A program made the position numbers and the translations under genes. Positions 18,196 to 39,558 of a stretch of 64,000 nucleotides of DNA are shown here, in pieces. Every line of letters starts with the position of its first letter. The stretch's first letter is position 1. The DNA comes from Vibrio cyclitrophicus (lineage in GTDB: Bacteria; Pseudomonadota; Gammaproteobacteria; Enterobacterales; Vibrionaceae): contig NZ_AP025480.1 of NCBI RefSeq assembly GCF_024347435.1, positions 124,001 through 188,000 on the forward strand, given 5' to 3'. The notes below the pieces were generated by a model. It was given only the letters and a program-made list of their open reading frames with translations, had not been told where the DNA came from and made no database searches.

Positions 18196-18610
18196 GATCA
18201 TTTGCAACTCGTACTTTTAAAGTTCGTTGCATGTAATCTTTATCGTTAAGTGCAGAGATTGCATGATTCACATCATCACTTGCCATAACAACAAATCCAA
18301 AGCCTCTTCTTTTACCAGTACGTTTGTCTTTCATTAAACGTACTGCAAATACTTCACCATGCTCTGAGAATAATTCACGTACATGTGATTCATTCGCTTT
18401 GTATGGAAGGTTACCCACATAAAGTGTTTTTGTTGAAGCCTTAGGTTCAGAATCAGATTTTGAGTCGGTGCTTGAAAAGTTAACAACAAAAGCGGAAGCC
18501 AAGACACCAAGGATAAAGGTAATTGCAGGCGATATATCTACCTGAGAGAAAACAATGCCGCCTAATACAGCCAGTGCGACAATTAACAACATCGATTTTT
18601 TTGAGTTCAT
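18158..18610 (-). CDS. Membrane-anchored RNA-recognition-motif (RRM) protein
   Basis: The 150-residue protein has two N-terminal hydrophobic segments (about residues 6-22 and 28-45), a Ser/Lys linker, and one complete RRM fold. RNP2 is LYVGNL at 63-68 and RNP1 is RGFGFVVM at 102-109; the two strands thus carry the aromatic residues that stack on RNA bases. The tail is acidic ([10 protein letters not shown]). It would hold a single-stranded-RNA-binding domain at the inner membrane. Small bacterial RRM proteins are known, but their targets are mostly unknown. The gene converges on murI and overlaps it by 38 bases, and its start is about 190 bases from the first rrn promoter, on the other strand. 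Confidence 0.85.
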   Translation of the reverse strand: MNSKKSMLLIVALAVLGGIVFSQVDISPAITFILGVLASAFVVNFSSTDSKSDSEPKASTKTLYVGNLPYKANESHVRELFSEHGEVFAVRLMKDKRTGKRRGFGFVVMASDDVNHAISALNDKDYMQRTLKVRVANDPKHPETDESELS

Positions 18611-18801
18611 ATCGGAATACTACATATTAATAAACGAAATAGACGCATCTACTATTAACAAAATAGACACATGAATCTTACGTTCATGGCTTCCATATTT
18701 CCAATGTATTGCTGTGATACGTCTCAAATGTTTAGTTTTTATTCGAAAAATGCGAATCTGGTGGCTTTTTAGACGAACGAAATTTTTATTTGAAAAAGTC
18801 C

Positions 18802-18932
18802 TTGTGCTCCATATCAATCTCTCTATAATGCCGCCTCACCGATACGGAGTGAGACGAGAGTCACACAGCGAAATCGGTAGAGAAAAAGAGTTTGAAAATA
18901 ACCCTTGACTCTCAAAGTGGTGCAGGTATAGT
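18802..18932 (+). promoter_or_regulatory. Tandem rRNA promoters P1 and P2 of rrn operon 1
   Basis: P1 has TTGTGC (18802-18807), a 16-base spacer and a perfect TATAAT (18824-18829) followed by a GC-rich discriminator; A/T tracts just upstream look like an UP element. P2 has TTGACT (18905-18910), a 16-base spacer and TATAGT (18927-18932), also with a GC-rich start region. Promoters about 100 bases apart are the usual rrn layout. GC-rich discriminators are typical of stringent control. Confidence 0.75.
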
Positions 18933-19269
18933 ACGCACCCCTAGCGACTGAGATGTGAATCACAAAACGCTAGCGCTCTTTAACAATTTAAACCTATCAA
19001 TCTGTGTGGGCACTCGTTGATGAATATCAAAACGTTTTATCCTTTTGGATAAAACAGTTACTTCGGTAACAAACTTGATTTCAATGAACTGAGTGACCAA
19101 TACGTTTAACTACTTGTAGTTATTCGGCACAGTCAATTCATTACCATTCTGTTCCTATTTATTTAAGAAGAGAGGGGTAATAGCTTTAGAATTACATGTT
19201 CATCAATCTTTTTCGAAAGAGCAATGAATATTAGTTTTGAAGTCAGTATTCGTTGAGTCACAAAATCTT
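18933..19269 (+). promoter_or_regulatory. Leader of rrn 1 with boxA and RNase III stem
   Basis: GCTCTTTAACA at 18975-18985 is the boxA antitermination site. The following ATCAATCTGTGTGGGCACTC pairs with GAGTGTCCACACAGATTGAT just after the 16S gene, forming the stem processed by RNase III. The distal half is longer than in operons 2 and 3, with different hairpins, including TTTTATCC/GGATAAAA near 19033. Confidence 0.8.
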
Positions 19270-20824
<1,555 letters not shown>

Positions 20825-21180
20825 TACGAAGATATTTACGATGAGTGTCCACACAGATTGATGGTTTAGATTTAGTTAAAGCCAGAGCTTTAATTAATAA
20901 CGTAAGTTATTGATTAAAGCTTTTTGCTTTATGCTCTTTAACAATTTGGAAAGCTGACTGATTGATTTACTTACGAGTAATTCAATCAAATTTAAAAGTT
21001 CTCAATGTTTATCTTTCATTAGATAAACACAACAAACACATTCAAGTGTCTTGTATTCGAATCAATGTTTACATTGATTCACAATTGAGTCCGGCAAGCA
21101 GTTATCAAGAATTAACCCTTCTTGATGACAACCAAAAACCTTGGTTAGTTGCCATACACTAAGACCCTTTCGGGTTGTAT
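20825..21180 (+). other. 16S-23S spacer of rrn 1, no tRNA, with terminator-like hairpin and boxA
   Basis: No tRNA gene is present. A 16-bp stem with one G-U pair and a GTAA loop (20885-20921, arms beginning AGCTTTAAT and ending ATTAAAGCT) is followed by TTTTT and looks like an intrinsic terminator. It stands where operons 2 and 3 carry tRNAs. boxA TGCTCTTTAACA follows at 20932-20943. Processing-stem sequence for 23S (CCCTTTCGGGTTGTATGG) ends the spacer. Confidence 0.85.
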
Positions 21181-24074
<2,894 letters not shown>

Positions 24075-24172
24075 ACAACACCCAAGGGGTTTTGTGGACT
24101 CAAAGAAAGACAGACCTTGAATGCGTTTGATGAGACATAACTTTTAAACACAGTTTTCCGAATTTTAAAATT

Positions 24173-24292
24173 TGCTTGGCGACCATAGCATTGTGGACCC
24201 ACCTGATTCCATGCCGAACTCAGAAGTGAAACACAATAGCGCCGATGGTAGTGTGGGGCTTCCCCATGTGAGAGTAGGACATCGCCAGGCTT
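24173..24292 (+). rRNA. 5S ribosomal RNA (operon 1)
   Basis: A 120-base 5S gene running from TGCTTGGCGACC to CGCCAGGCTT, with the paired ends expected of helix I and the CCGAACTCAGAAGTGAAA loop. Confidence 0.97.
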
Positions 24293-24359
24293 TAATTTCG
24301 ACTTTGTCTATTTAATAGACAAGTCACCATAGAGTTCTAAGTTTTCTTAGTATTTTATG

Positions 24360-24387
24360 TTGACTTTCAAAGTAGAAAGCGTATTAT
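24360..24387 (+). promoter_or_regulatory. Promoter of rrn operon 2
   Basis: TTGACT (24360-24365), a 16-base spacer and TATTAT (24382-24387), followed by the GC-rich ACGCGTCC. It lies only 68 bases after the first operon's 5S gene. A second promoter like P1 of operon 1 is not obvious. Confidence 0.75.
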
Positions 24388-24663
24388 ACGCGTCCTGCTT
24401 ACGTACTAAGGTACTGAAAGCAAAGCTCTTTAACAATTTAAACCTATCAATCTGTGTGGGCACTCGTTGATGAATATCAAAACGTTATTACTTAGGTAGT
24501 AACTGTTACTTCGGTAACAAAATGATTTCAATGAACTGAGTGACCAATACGAATAACTTCGGTTATTTGGCACAGTCAATTCATTACCATTCTGTTGGAA
24601 TGGTAATAGCTTTAAAATTACATAGTAGTTTTGAAGTCAGTATTCGTTGAGTCACAAAATCTT
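24388..24663 (+). promoter_or_regulatory. Leader of rrn 2 with boxA
   Basis: boxA GCTCTTTAACA is at 24425-24435, followed by the RNase III stem arm ATCAATCTGTGTGGGCACTC. The sequence is the same as the operon 3 leader and shorter than that of operon 1. Confidence 0.8.
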
Positions 24664-26218
<1,555 letters not shown>

Positions 26219-26284
26219 TACGAAGATACCACGATGAGTGTCCACACAGATTGATTAGGTTTAGAAAAGTAAAGAGACGATATT

Positions 26285-26361
26285 GGGTCTGTAGCTCAGC
26301 TGGTTAGAGCGCTCGCCTGATAAGCGGGAGGTCGGTGGTTCGAGTCCACTCAGACCCACCA
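26285..26361 (+). tRNA. tRNA-Ile (GAT)
   Basis: 77 bases with acceptor GGGTCTG/CAGACCC, anticodon loop CTGATAA, T-loop GGTTCGAGTCC and encoded CCA, in the 16S-23S spacer of operon 2. Confidence 0.98.
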
Positions 26362-26382
26362 ATATCGACTAGAAACAAAGAT

Positions 26383-26458
26383 GGGGCTATAGCTCAGCTG
26401 GGAGAGCGCCTGCCTTGCACGCAGGAGGTCTGCGGTTCGATCCCGCATAGCTCCACCA
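26383..26458 (+). tRNA. tRNA-Ala (TGC)
   Basis: 76 bases with acceptor GGGGCTA/TAGCTCC, anticodon loop CTTGCAC, T-loop GGTTCGATCCC and encoded CCA. The Ile-Ala pair is a classic rRNA spacer combination. Confidence 0.98.
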
Positions 26459-26837
26459 TCTTTAAGTATTCTCTTAAGAGAGTCTTTAAAAATGGTTCAT
26501 TTTATTGAATCAAGCTCTTTAACAATTTGGAAAGCTGACTGATTGATTACTTACGAGTAATTCAATCAAATTTAAAAGTTCTCAATGTTTATCTTTCATT
26601 AGATAAACACAACAAAACACATTCAAGTGTCTTGTATTCGAATGATCAGAAATGATTGTTCATTTTTTGATTCTACTTTTTATTAAAAAGTGGAAACAAA
26701 AAGTAAATTGAGTCCGGCAAACAGTTATCAAGAATTAACCCTTCTTGATGACAACCAAAAACCTTGGTTAGTTGCCATACGCTTATTTGTCTTCACTTTT
26801 TAAAGTGAAACCAAATAGAAACCCTTTCGGGTTGTAT
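26459..26837 (+). other. Distal 16S-23S spacer of rrn 2 with boxA and hairpins
   Basis: boxA GCTCTTTAACA lies at 26514-26524. Two A/T-rich hairpins follow: 26673-26692 (CTACTTTTT/AAAAAGTGG) and 26784-26817 (TTCACTTT/AAAGTGAA nested in TATTTG/CAAATA). The 23S processing-stem arm ends the spacer. Confidence 0.75.
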
Positions 26838-29730
<2,893 letters not shown>

Positions 29731-29828
29731 ACAACACCCAAGGGGTTTTGTGGACTCAATAGAAAGACAGACCTTGAATGAGTTTGAAGAGAAATAACTT
29801 TTAGATTAGCTTTCCGAATTTTAAAATT

Positions 29829-29948
29829 TGCTTGGCGACCATAGCATTGTGGACCCACCTGATTCCATGCCGAACTCAGAAGTGAAACACAATAGCGCCG
29901 ATGGTAGTGTGGGGCTTCCCCATGTGAGAGTAGGACATCGCCAGGCTT
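29829..29948 (+). rRNA. 5S ribosomal RNA (operon 2)
   Basis: A 120-base 5S gene that appears identical to the operon 1 copy. Confidence 0.97.
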
Positions 29949-30015
29949 TAATTTCGACTTTGTCTATTTAATAGACAAGTCACCATAGAGTTCTAAGTTT
30001 TCTTAGTATTTTATG

Positions 30016-30043
30016 TTGACTTTCAAAGTAGAAAGCGTATTAT
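30016..30043 (+). promoter_or_regulatory. Promoter of rrn operon 3
   Basis: The same TTGACT, 16-base spacer and TATTAT with GC-rich discriminator as before operon 2. The whole 5S-to-16S junction is repeated. Confidence 0.75.
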
Positions 30044-30319
30044 ACGCGTCCTGCTTACGTACTAAGGTACTGAAAGCAAAGCTCTTTAACAATTTAAACC
30101 TATCAATCTGTGTGGGCACTCGTTGATGAATATCAAAACGTTATTACTTAGGTAGTAACTGTTACTTCGGTAACAAAATGATTTCAATGAACTGAGTGAC
30201 CAATACGAATAACTTCGGTTATTTGGCACAGTCAATTCATTACCATTCTGTTGGAATGGTAATAGCTTTAAAATTACATAGTAGTTTTGAAGTCAGTATT
30301 CGTTGAGTCACAAAATCTT
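30044..30319 (+). promoter_or_regulatory. Leader of rrn 3 with boxA
   Basis: boxA GCTCTTTAACA is at 30081-30091. The leader is the same as that of operon 2. Confidence 0.8.
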
Positions 30320-31874
<1,555 letters not shown>

Positions 31875-31996
31875 TACGAAGATACCACGATGAGTGTCCA
31901 CACAGATTGATTAGGTTTAGAAAAGCAAAGAGATGAAGAACTCCCAAGTTCTTCAAGGTTTGTTTCTACTTTTAAAAGTAGAGATAAATTAGCAGT

Positions 31997-32072
31997 GTCC
32001 CGTTCGTCTAGAGGCCTAGGACACCGCCCTTTCACGGCGGTAACAGGGGTTCGACTCCCCTACGGGATACCA
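31997..32072 (+). tRNA. tRNA-Glu (TTC)
   Basis: 76 bases with acceptor GTCCCGT/ACGGGAT, anticodon loop CTTTCAC, T-loop GGTTCGACTCC and encoded CCA. First tRNA of the operon 3 spacer. Confidence 0.98.
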
Positions 32073-32074
32073 TT

Positions 32075-32150
32075 GGGTCGTTAGCTCAGTTGGTAGAGCA
32101 GTTGACTTTTAATCAATTGGTCGCAGGTTCGAATCCTGCACGACCCACCA
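32075..32150 (+). tRNA. tRNA-Lys (TTT)
   Basis: 76 bases with acceptor GGGTCGT/ACGACCC, anticodon loop CTTTTAA and encoded CCA. It starts two bases after tRNA-Glu. Confidence 0.98.
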
Positions 32151-32220
32151 TTCTTTCTCCGCGTAAAGGATGGCTTTTATTTTCACTTTTATTAAAAGTG
32201 AAGACAAAAGAAACTATCGT

Positions 32221-32296
32221 GGGCGATTAGCTCAGTTGGGAGAGCACCTGCCTTACAAGCAGGGGGTCACTGGTTCGAGCCCGGTATCGCCCACCA
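32221..32296 (+). tRNA. tRNA-Val (TAC)
   Basis: 76 bases with acceptor GGGCGAT/ATCGCCC, anticodon loop CTTACAA and encoded CCA. Third tRNA of the operon 3 spacer, separated from tRNA-Lys by a TTCACTTTT hairpin (32175-32210). Confidence 0.98.
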
Positions 32297-32698
32297 TTCT
32301 CTAAATATTCTTGGTTATTTACATATCCAAACCACTTCTTTTGTCGTTGGTTGGTATCTTTGACCCTGAGAGTCTTTAGAAAATGTGAATTTTAGAACAC
32401 TGTTCTTAAAGTCTCATGCTCTTTAACAATTTGGAAAGCTGACTGATTGATTACTTACGAGTAATTCAATCAAATTTAAAAGTTCTCAATGTTTATCTTT
32501 CATTAGATAAACACAACAAACACATTCAAGTGTCTTGTATTCGAATCAAACTTTAGTTTGATTCACAATTGAGTCCGGCAAACAGTTATCAAGAATTAAC
32601 CCTTCTTGATGACAACCAAAAACCTTGGTTAGTTGCCATACGCTTATTTGTCTTCACTTTTTAAAGTGAAAGCAAATAGAAACCCTTTCGGGTTGTAT
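32297..32698 (+). other. Distal 16S-23S spacer of rrn 3 with boxA and hairpins
   Basis: boxA GCTCTTTAACA is at 32418-32428. A TCAAAC-type hairpin (about 32545-32564) and the TTCACTTT/AAAGTGAA hairpin (about 32648-32680) follow. Segments alternate between sequence shared with the other spacers and sequence unique to this one. Confidence 0.75.
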
Positions 32699-35592
<2,894 letters not shown>

Positions 35593-35690
35593 ACAACACC
35601 CAAGGGGTTTTGTGGACTCAATAGAAAGACAGACCTTGAATGCGTTTGAAGAGACATAACTTTTAGATTAGCTTTCCGAATTTTAAAATT

Positions 35691-35810
35691 TGCTTGGCGA
35701 CCATAGCATTGTGGACCCACCTGATTCCATGCCGAACTCAGAAGTGAAACACAATAGCGCCGATGGTAGTGTGGGGCTTCCCCATGTGAGAGTAGGACAT
35801 CGCCAGGCTT
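35691..35810 (+). rRNA. 5S ribosomal RNA (operon 3)
   Basis: A 120-base 5S gene that appears identical to the other two. Confidence 0.97.
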
Positions 35811-35875
35811 TAAATTAAATCTTTAGGTTGACCAACCTGGAGATATGGACGCTCACTTAGTGAGTTGACCACTGC

Positions 35876-35952
35876 GGAGTGGTAGTTCAGTTGGTTAGAA
35901 TACCGGCCTGTCACGCCGGGGGTCGCGGGTTCGAGTCCCGTCCACTCCGCCA
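35876..35952 (+). tRNA. tRNA-Asp (GTC)
   Basis: 77 bases with acceptor GGAGTGG/CCACTCC, anticodon loop CTGTCAC, T-loop GGTTCGAGTCC, discriminator G and encoded CCA. It is the distal tRNA of operon 3, 65 bases after the 5S gene. Confidence 0.98.
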
Positions 35953-35960
35953 CTTATTAG

Positions 35961-35992
35961 AAAGCCCTGCTAGTAATAGCAGGGCTTTTTTA
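35961..35992 (+). terminator. Terminator of rrn 3 after tRNA-Asp
   Basis: An AAGCCCTGCT/AGCAGGGCTT stem is followed by TTTTTT. Confidence 0.88.
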
Positions 35993-36527
35993 CATTTGAA
36001 GAAAAGTGTTTTGCTTTTAGATTGTATGAGTGCGGTAAAGGCATCGAGCCCCTGCACTTAACGCTATGCCGGCACATATTAGAAAGCCTAGTCTGACGAC
36101 TAGGCTTTCGTCGTTTTAAGCGTATGTGTTTTGGAATTTGGCTACAGATCCTTATCACTAGCTCTGGTACTTCACTCGATATCGGGACGTGCTGCTTGGG
36201 AATATAGGTGGTTACTTCTAACTCTGGTCGTTAAGCTAAAATAGAACAGAACATCAAATTTGGCTTATCTTATTGCTTTATTATGTGAGATTTCCTATCG
36301 CTCACGTACTTTGCTGTAGGGAATGACGACCATTATTGCTTTTAATACGTAGAGGGTAATTGTCGATTATGTTCGTATTGGTACTCGTTTAACTGTTCTC
36401 TATATCATACCGGATACAGGTATCCGGAACTCTTAGACTAACTAAGGAAAAGTTAGGGTACTTAGCACTTAGATCTACCACACTCACTGTGAATAAATAG
36501 AGATGTTGACTCGTTACCTCGTAGATA
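35993..36527. other. Gene-free stretch between rrn 3 and pssA
   Basis: I find no convincing gene in these 535 bases. At 36080-36110 an AAAGCCTAGTC/GACTAGGCTTT stem precedes CGTCGTTTT and, like the tRNA-Asp terminator, is preceded by ATTAGAAAGCC; it may be a second terminator after an eroded tRNA. At 36410-36427 CCGGATAC and GTATCCGG form a perfect palindrome around AG. The rest shows no motif I recognise. Confidence 0.5.
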
Positions 36528-36556
36528 CAAAAACGCCTAGCGTTTGCCAGGCGTTG
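36528..36556 (-). terminator. Terminator of pssA
   Basis: On the minus strand an AACGCCT/AGGCGTT stem is followed by TTTTTGT, 26 bases after the pssA stop. Confidence 0.8.
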
Positions 36557-36581
36557 ATAAATAGTGTTTTTAATACATCTA

Positions 36582-37922
36582 CTACAGTATTTGCTTAAGC
36601 ACTCTATCGGCTTTCACGCGAGTGATCTTTCGAATCAATTTCTGAACTTCGACCGGGTAGGTATCGACTTTATCTAATTGTTTGTAAGTGCAGATAAGTT
36701 GCGTATGTTGAAGGATGTTATCAACTTCGGCTTGGAACTTATCCGTTAGGTGATGGTAGTTATCTTGGATAAAAATACCATTCTCTAGATCTAGTTTCCA
36801 TGCGCGAGGGTTGAGATTATTCCCCGTTAATAGCATATAGCGCTTATCGACCCAAATACCCTTAAGGTGGAAGCTATTAGAGTCGTGTTTCCAAAGCCGA
36901 ATTGATAAATTGCGACTGGCAATGTTGGCTTCATTGGCTTTAGCAAAACGACGTAAGTTCAATTCGTAAAGGTAAGGCAGCCCGCCAATGGTTTTAAACT
37001 CTTCTTCTGGTGAAATGAAGAAGTCGTTCGCGGTCTTATCACCAACAACAATGCTGACCTTTACACCACGCTTGAGCGCTTTCTTTACTTCCTTTGCTAA
37101 ACTAGGTGGGAAGTTAAAGTAAGGAGTACAAATGAATATCTCATCTTTCGCTTGAGCAACCAGCTGATTAATTCCTTGATTCAGGCGATTACGTCTTTTA
37201 CCTATACCGACCAGTGGCGTTATGGCAACTTGTTCAGGTGAAACTTCTTGTCCATCGAACTGATATTGAGATCTTGCTAATGACGAACGGAATTGGCGAA
37301 TAGCTGGTTTGAGTTCTTTGGTAGCAGGCTTGTTCTTATCAGCTAAATCATAAACAGCACTATCTGCGATCATTTGTTCTTGTACATAAGTGAACATTGA
37401 ATCAGCCAGTGTTGGGTTGTTTAAAACATGGTAGCGATCAAAGCGATAGCGGTCATGATAATTCAGATAAATATTATTAAGACTTGCACCGCTATAGATC
37501 ACGTTATCGTCGACAATAAATCCTTTCAGATGTAAAACGCCAAAGACCTCTTTACCGCGAACAGGGATGCCATAGACAGGAACAGAGAGCTGATATTTTT
37601 CAGCGAATTCTTTGTACATTGCTGCATTGCCTTCAGAAGATTCTGCACCAATTAATCCGCGTTGTGCTCGATGCCAATCGACACAAACACTCACGTCCAA
37701 ATCTGGGTTCTTTTGCTTTGCTTCATATAAGGCAGTTAGGATCTCACGGCCAGCCTCATCATCTTCAAGGTACAAAGCGACTAAACTAATACGAGTCGTT
37801 GCGCGAGATATCTCGTCAAGTAAACGAGTTCGAAACTCTTGCGCTGATAGTAGTACTTCAAACTTGTCAGGATTCTGCGCTATGGTTGGCAATTGTATGA
37901 ATGGATTCCTACTGGCAATCAT
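36582..37922 (-). CDS. pssA: CDP-diacylglycerol-serine O-phosphatidyltransferase PssA
   Basis: PssA makes phosphatidylserine, the precursor of phosphatidylethanolamine. It is a peripheral membrane enzyme of the phospholipase D superfamily. The 446 residues match the E. coli enzyme (451). The first HKD motif, HLKGFIVDD, starts at His131; the second, HLKGIWVDKR, lies near residue 350. Other hallmarks are DWHRAQRGLIG near 82-92 and TGNNLNPRAW. The start ATG (37920-37922) is followed by IASRNPFIQLP. It sits alone between the rRNA block and murB, where E. coli has no gene. Confidence 0.95.
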   Translation of the reverse strand: MIASRNPFIQLPTIAQNPDKFEVLLSAQEFRTRLLDEISRATTRISLVALYLEDDEAGREILTALYEAKQKNPDLDVSVCVDWHRAQRGLIGAESSEGNAAMYKEFAEKYQLSVPVYGIPVRGKEVFGVLHLKGFIVDDNVIYSGASLNNIYLNYHDRYRFDRYHVLNNPTLADSMFTYVQEQMIADSAVYDLADKNKPATKELKPAIRQFRSSLARSQYQFDGQEVSPEQVAITPLVGIGKRRNRLNQGINQLVAQAKDEIFICTPYFNFPPSLAKEVKKALKRGVKVSIVVGDKTANDFFISPEEEFKTIGGLPYLYELNLRRFAKANEANIASRNLSIRLWKHDSNSFHLKGIWVDKRYMLLTGNNLNPRAWKLDLENGIFIQDNYHHLTDKFQAEVDNILQHTQLICTYKQLDKVDTYPVEVQKLIRKITRVKADRVLKQIL

Positions 37923-38013
37923 ATTGACTGTTTTACCTTAAAAATATGCAAAATTGCGAACCTTTAATTTTACCAAAGGCATAGCATCAAATACTAGATA
38001 ATCGAGGCATTCT

Positions 38014-38445
38014 CTAACAATTTTGCTGATAATGCATAGGAATGAGATCTTTTCCGCTATTCGAATATCGCTCGTATAAAACTCTCAAACCATTAGGTAG
38101 TTGTTTTGGGTCTATTTGTATAAATTGGTGTCGTGTATAAAAGTTTATGAGATGAGCGTATGTAAAGCAGTAGTCTTTTTCTGTGAGTGTATGTTGCTCA
38201 CAGTACTCCATAAGCTGGGAGCCTAATTGCTTGCCTCTATGCTGTTTTGAGATAGCCATGCCGGTAAGCAAGCGGCTATCTTCTATCGTTCGAAAACGCA
38301 CGACACCACAAAGCTCGTTATCCAGTAACAATGAATAAATCAGTTCACTCTTATTAGCTTTTCCTGTTGGGTAGTGTTCTTTATAGAAACGTTTAACGAG
38401 AGGAACCTTTACGGGGTCTAATTGGGTAATGATGACATTGTTCAT
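38014..38445 (-). CDS. GNAT-family N-acetyltransferase
   Basis: The 143-residue protein shows the GNAT core: ELCGVVRFR (beta strand 2-3), LLTGMAISKQHRGKQLGSQLMEY with the acetyl-CoA pyrophosphate loop (QHRGKQLG, near residues 92-99), and a C-terminal NFYTRHQFIQI strand. Substrate is unknown. It is transcribed opposite to murB with a 66-base gap to the murB start, and is followed at some distance by pssA on the same strand. Confidence 0.85.
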   Translation of the reverse strand: MNNVIITQLDPVKVPLVKRFYKEHYPTGKANKSELIYSLLLDNELCGVVRFRTIEDSRLLTGMAISKQHRGKQLGSQLMEYCEQHTLTEKDYCFTYAHLINFYTRHQFIQIDPKQLPNGLRVLYERYSNSGKDLIPMHYQQNC

Positions 38446-38511
38446 TCTGTCACTGCGCCACTTGTTTATCTACGGTAGAATGGCTGCAGTGTAAGTTAAT
38501 TGAATATCATC

Positions 38512-39558
38512 ATGCAATTCCATCTCAATGCTAGTTTAAAAAATGTTCATACATTTTCCATCGATCAGACGTGTGATGCGTTGGTTGAAGTGACAACCAT
38601 CGAAGAACTGATTTCTGTTTATAAAGACTCTAAATGGTCGGCCTTACCTAAGTTAATACTGGGAAAGGGCAGTAACATGCTTTTTACTGATCATTTCGCG
38701 GGCCTGATCATTGTGAATCAGTTGACGGGGATTACTTTGACCGAGATAGATAGCCATCACTTACTGCATGTTAACGGTGGTGAAGATTGGCCTAGCTTGG
38801 TTGAGTGGAGCGTTGGAAAGGGGCTTGGTGGCCTCGAAAATTTAGCAATGATACCGGGCTGTTCAGGTTCTGCACCTATTCAAAATATTGGTGCATATGG
38901 TGTTGAACTGCAAGACGTGTGCGAATATGTCGATACTCTTTGCCTGGATACTTATACAGTTAAACGATTAACCAAAGAGCAATGTCTCTTTGGTTATAGA
39001 GATTCTATTTTCAAACACGCTTTATACGGTAAAGCGATTGTTGTTGCGATCGGCTTAGCATTACCTAAAGAGTGGAAGCCGTGTAATCACTACGGTCCGT
39101 TAAAAAGCCTTCCTATAGAGACCCTTTCTCCTCGTACTATATTTGATGAAGTATGTGCCATTCGTTCGAGCAAGTTGCCAGACCCTGCTGTGCAAGGTAA
39201 TGCCGGCAGCTTCTTCAAAAACCCAGTGATCACCAAAGATCATTTTGATCGATTGCTATTGCTGTACCCGAGCATTGTAGGTTATGAGAATAATAACATG
39301 ATCAAAGTTGCTGCTGGATGGCTCATTGATCAATGTCAGTTCAAAGGTGTAATCGAAGGTGGTGCTCAAGTTCACCCAAACCAAGCGTTGGTTATTATCA
39401 ACTATGACAAAGCCACTGCTTTGGATGTCATTAAGCTAGCTGAGCGAGTACGTCAATCTGTCTTAGATAAATTTGATATTCAATTGGAACATGAAGTCCG
39501 TTTTATGGGACGACAAGGTGAGACAAACTTAGATAAAGCATTGGAGATATTAGTATGA
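38512..39558 (+). CDS. murB: UDP-N-acetylenolpyruvoylglucosamine reductase MurB
   Basis: MurB reduces the enolpyruvyl group to form UDP-MurNAc in peptidoglycan synthesis, using FAD and NADPH in the cytoplasm. From the ATG at 38512 it has 348 residues. FAD-binding LGKGSNMLFTD, PGCSGSAPIQNIGAYGVE, the FGYRDS element, the catalytic Ser in GNAGSFFKNP and the final LEHEVRFMG with the conserved Glu are present. The YRDSIFK loop marks a type I enzyme. A TTG at 38500 could add four residues. Its end overlaps birA by 4 bases, giving the conserved murB-birA operon. Confidence 0.95.
   Translation: MQFHLNASLKNVHTFSIDQTCDALVEVTTIEELISVYKDSKWSALPKLILGKGSNMLFTDHFAGLIIVNQLTGITLTEIDSHHLLHVNGGEDWPSLVEWSVGKGLGGLENLAMIPGCSGSAPIQNIGAYGVELQDVCEYVDTLCLDTYTVKRLTKEQCLFGYRDSIFKHALYGKAIVVAIGLALPKEWKPCNHYGPLKSLPIETLSPRTIFDEVCAIRSSKLPDPAVQGNAGSFFKNPVITKDHFDRLLLLYPSIVGYENNNMIKVAAGWLIDQCQFKGVIEGGAQVHPNQALVIINYDKATALDVIKLAERVRQSVLDKFDIQLEHEVRFMGRQGETNLDKALEILV

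Noticed and set aside
24300..24360. Terminator between rrn operons 1 and 2
   Set aside because: A TTGTCTATT/AATAGACAA palindrome exists (near 24304-24322) but has no T-run, so operon read-through cannot be excluded.
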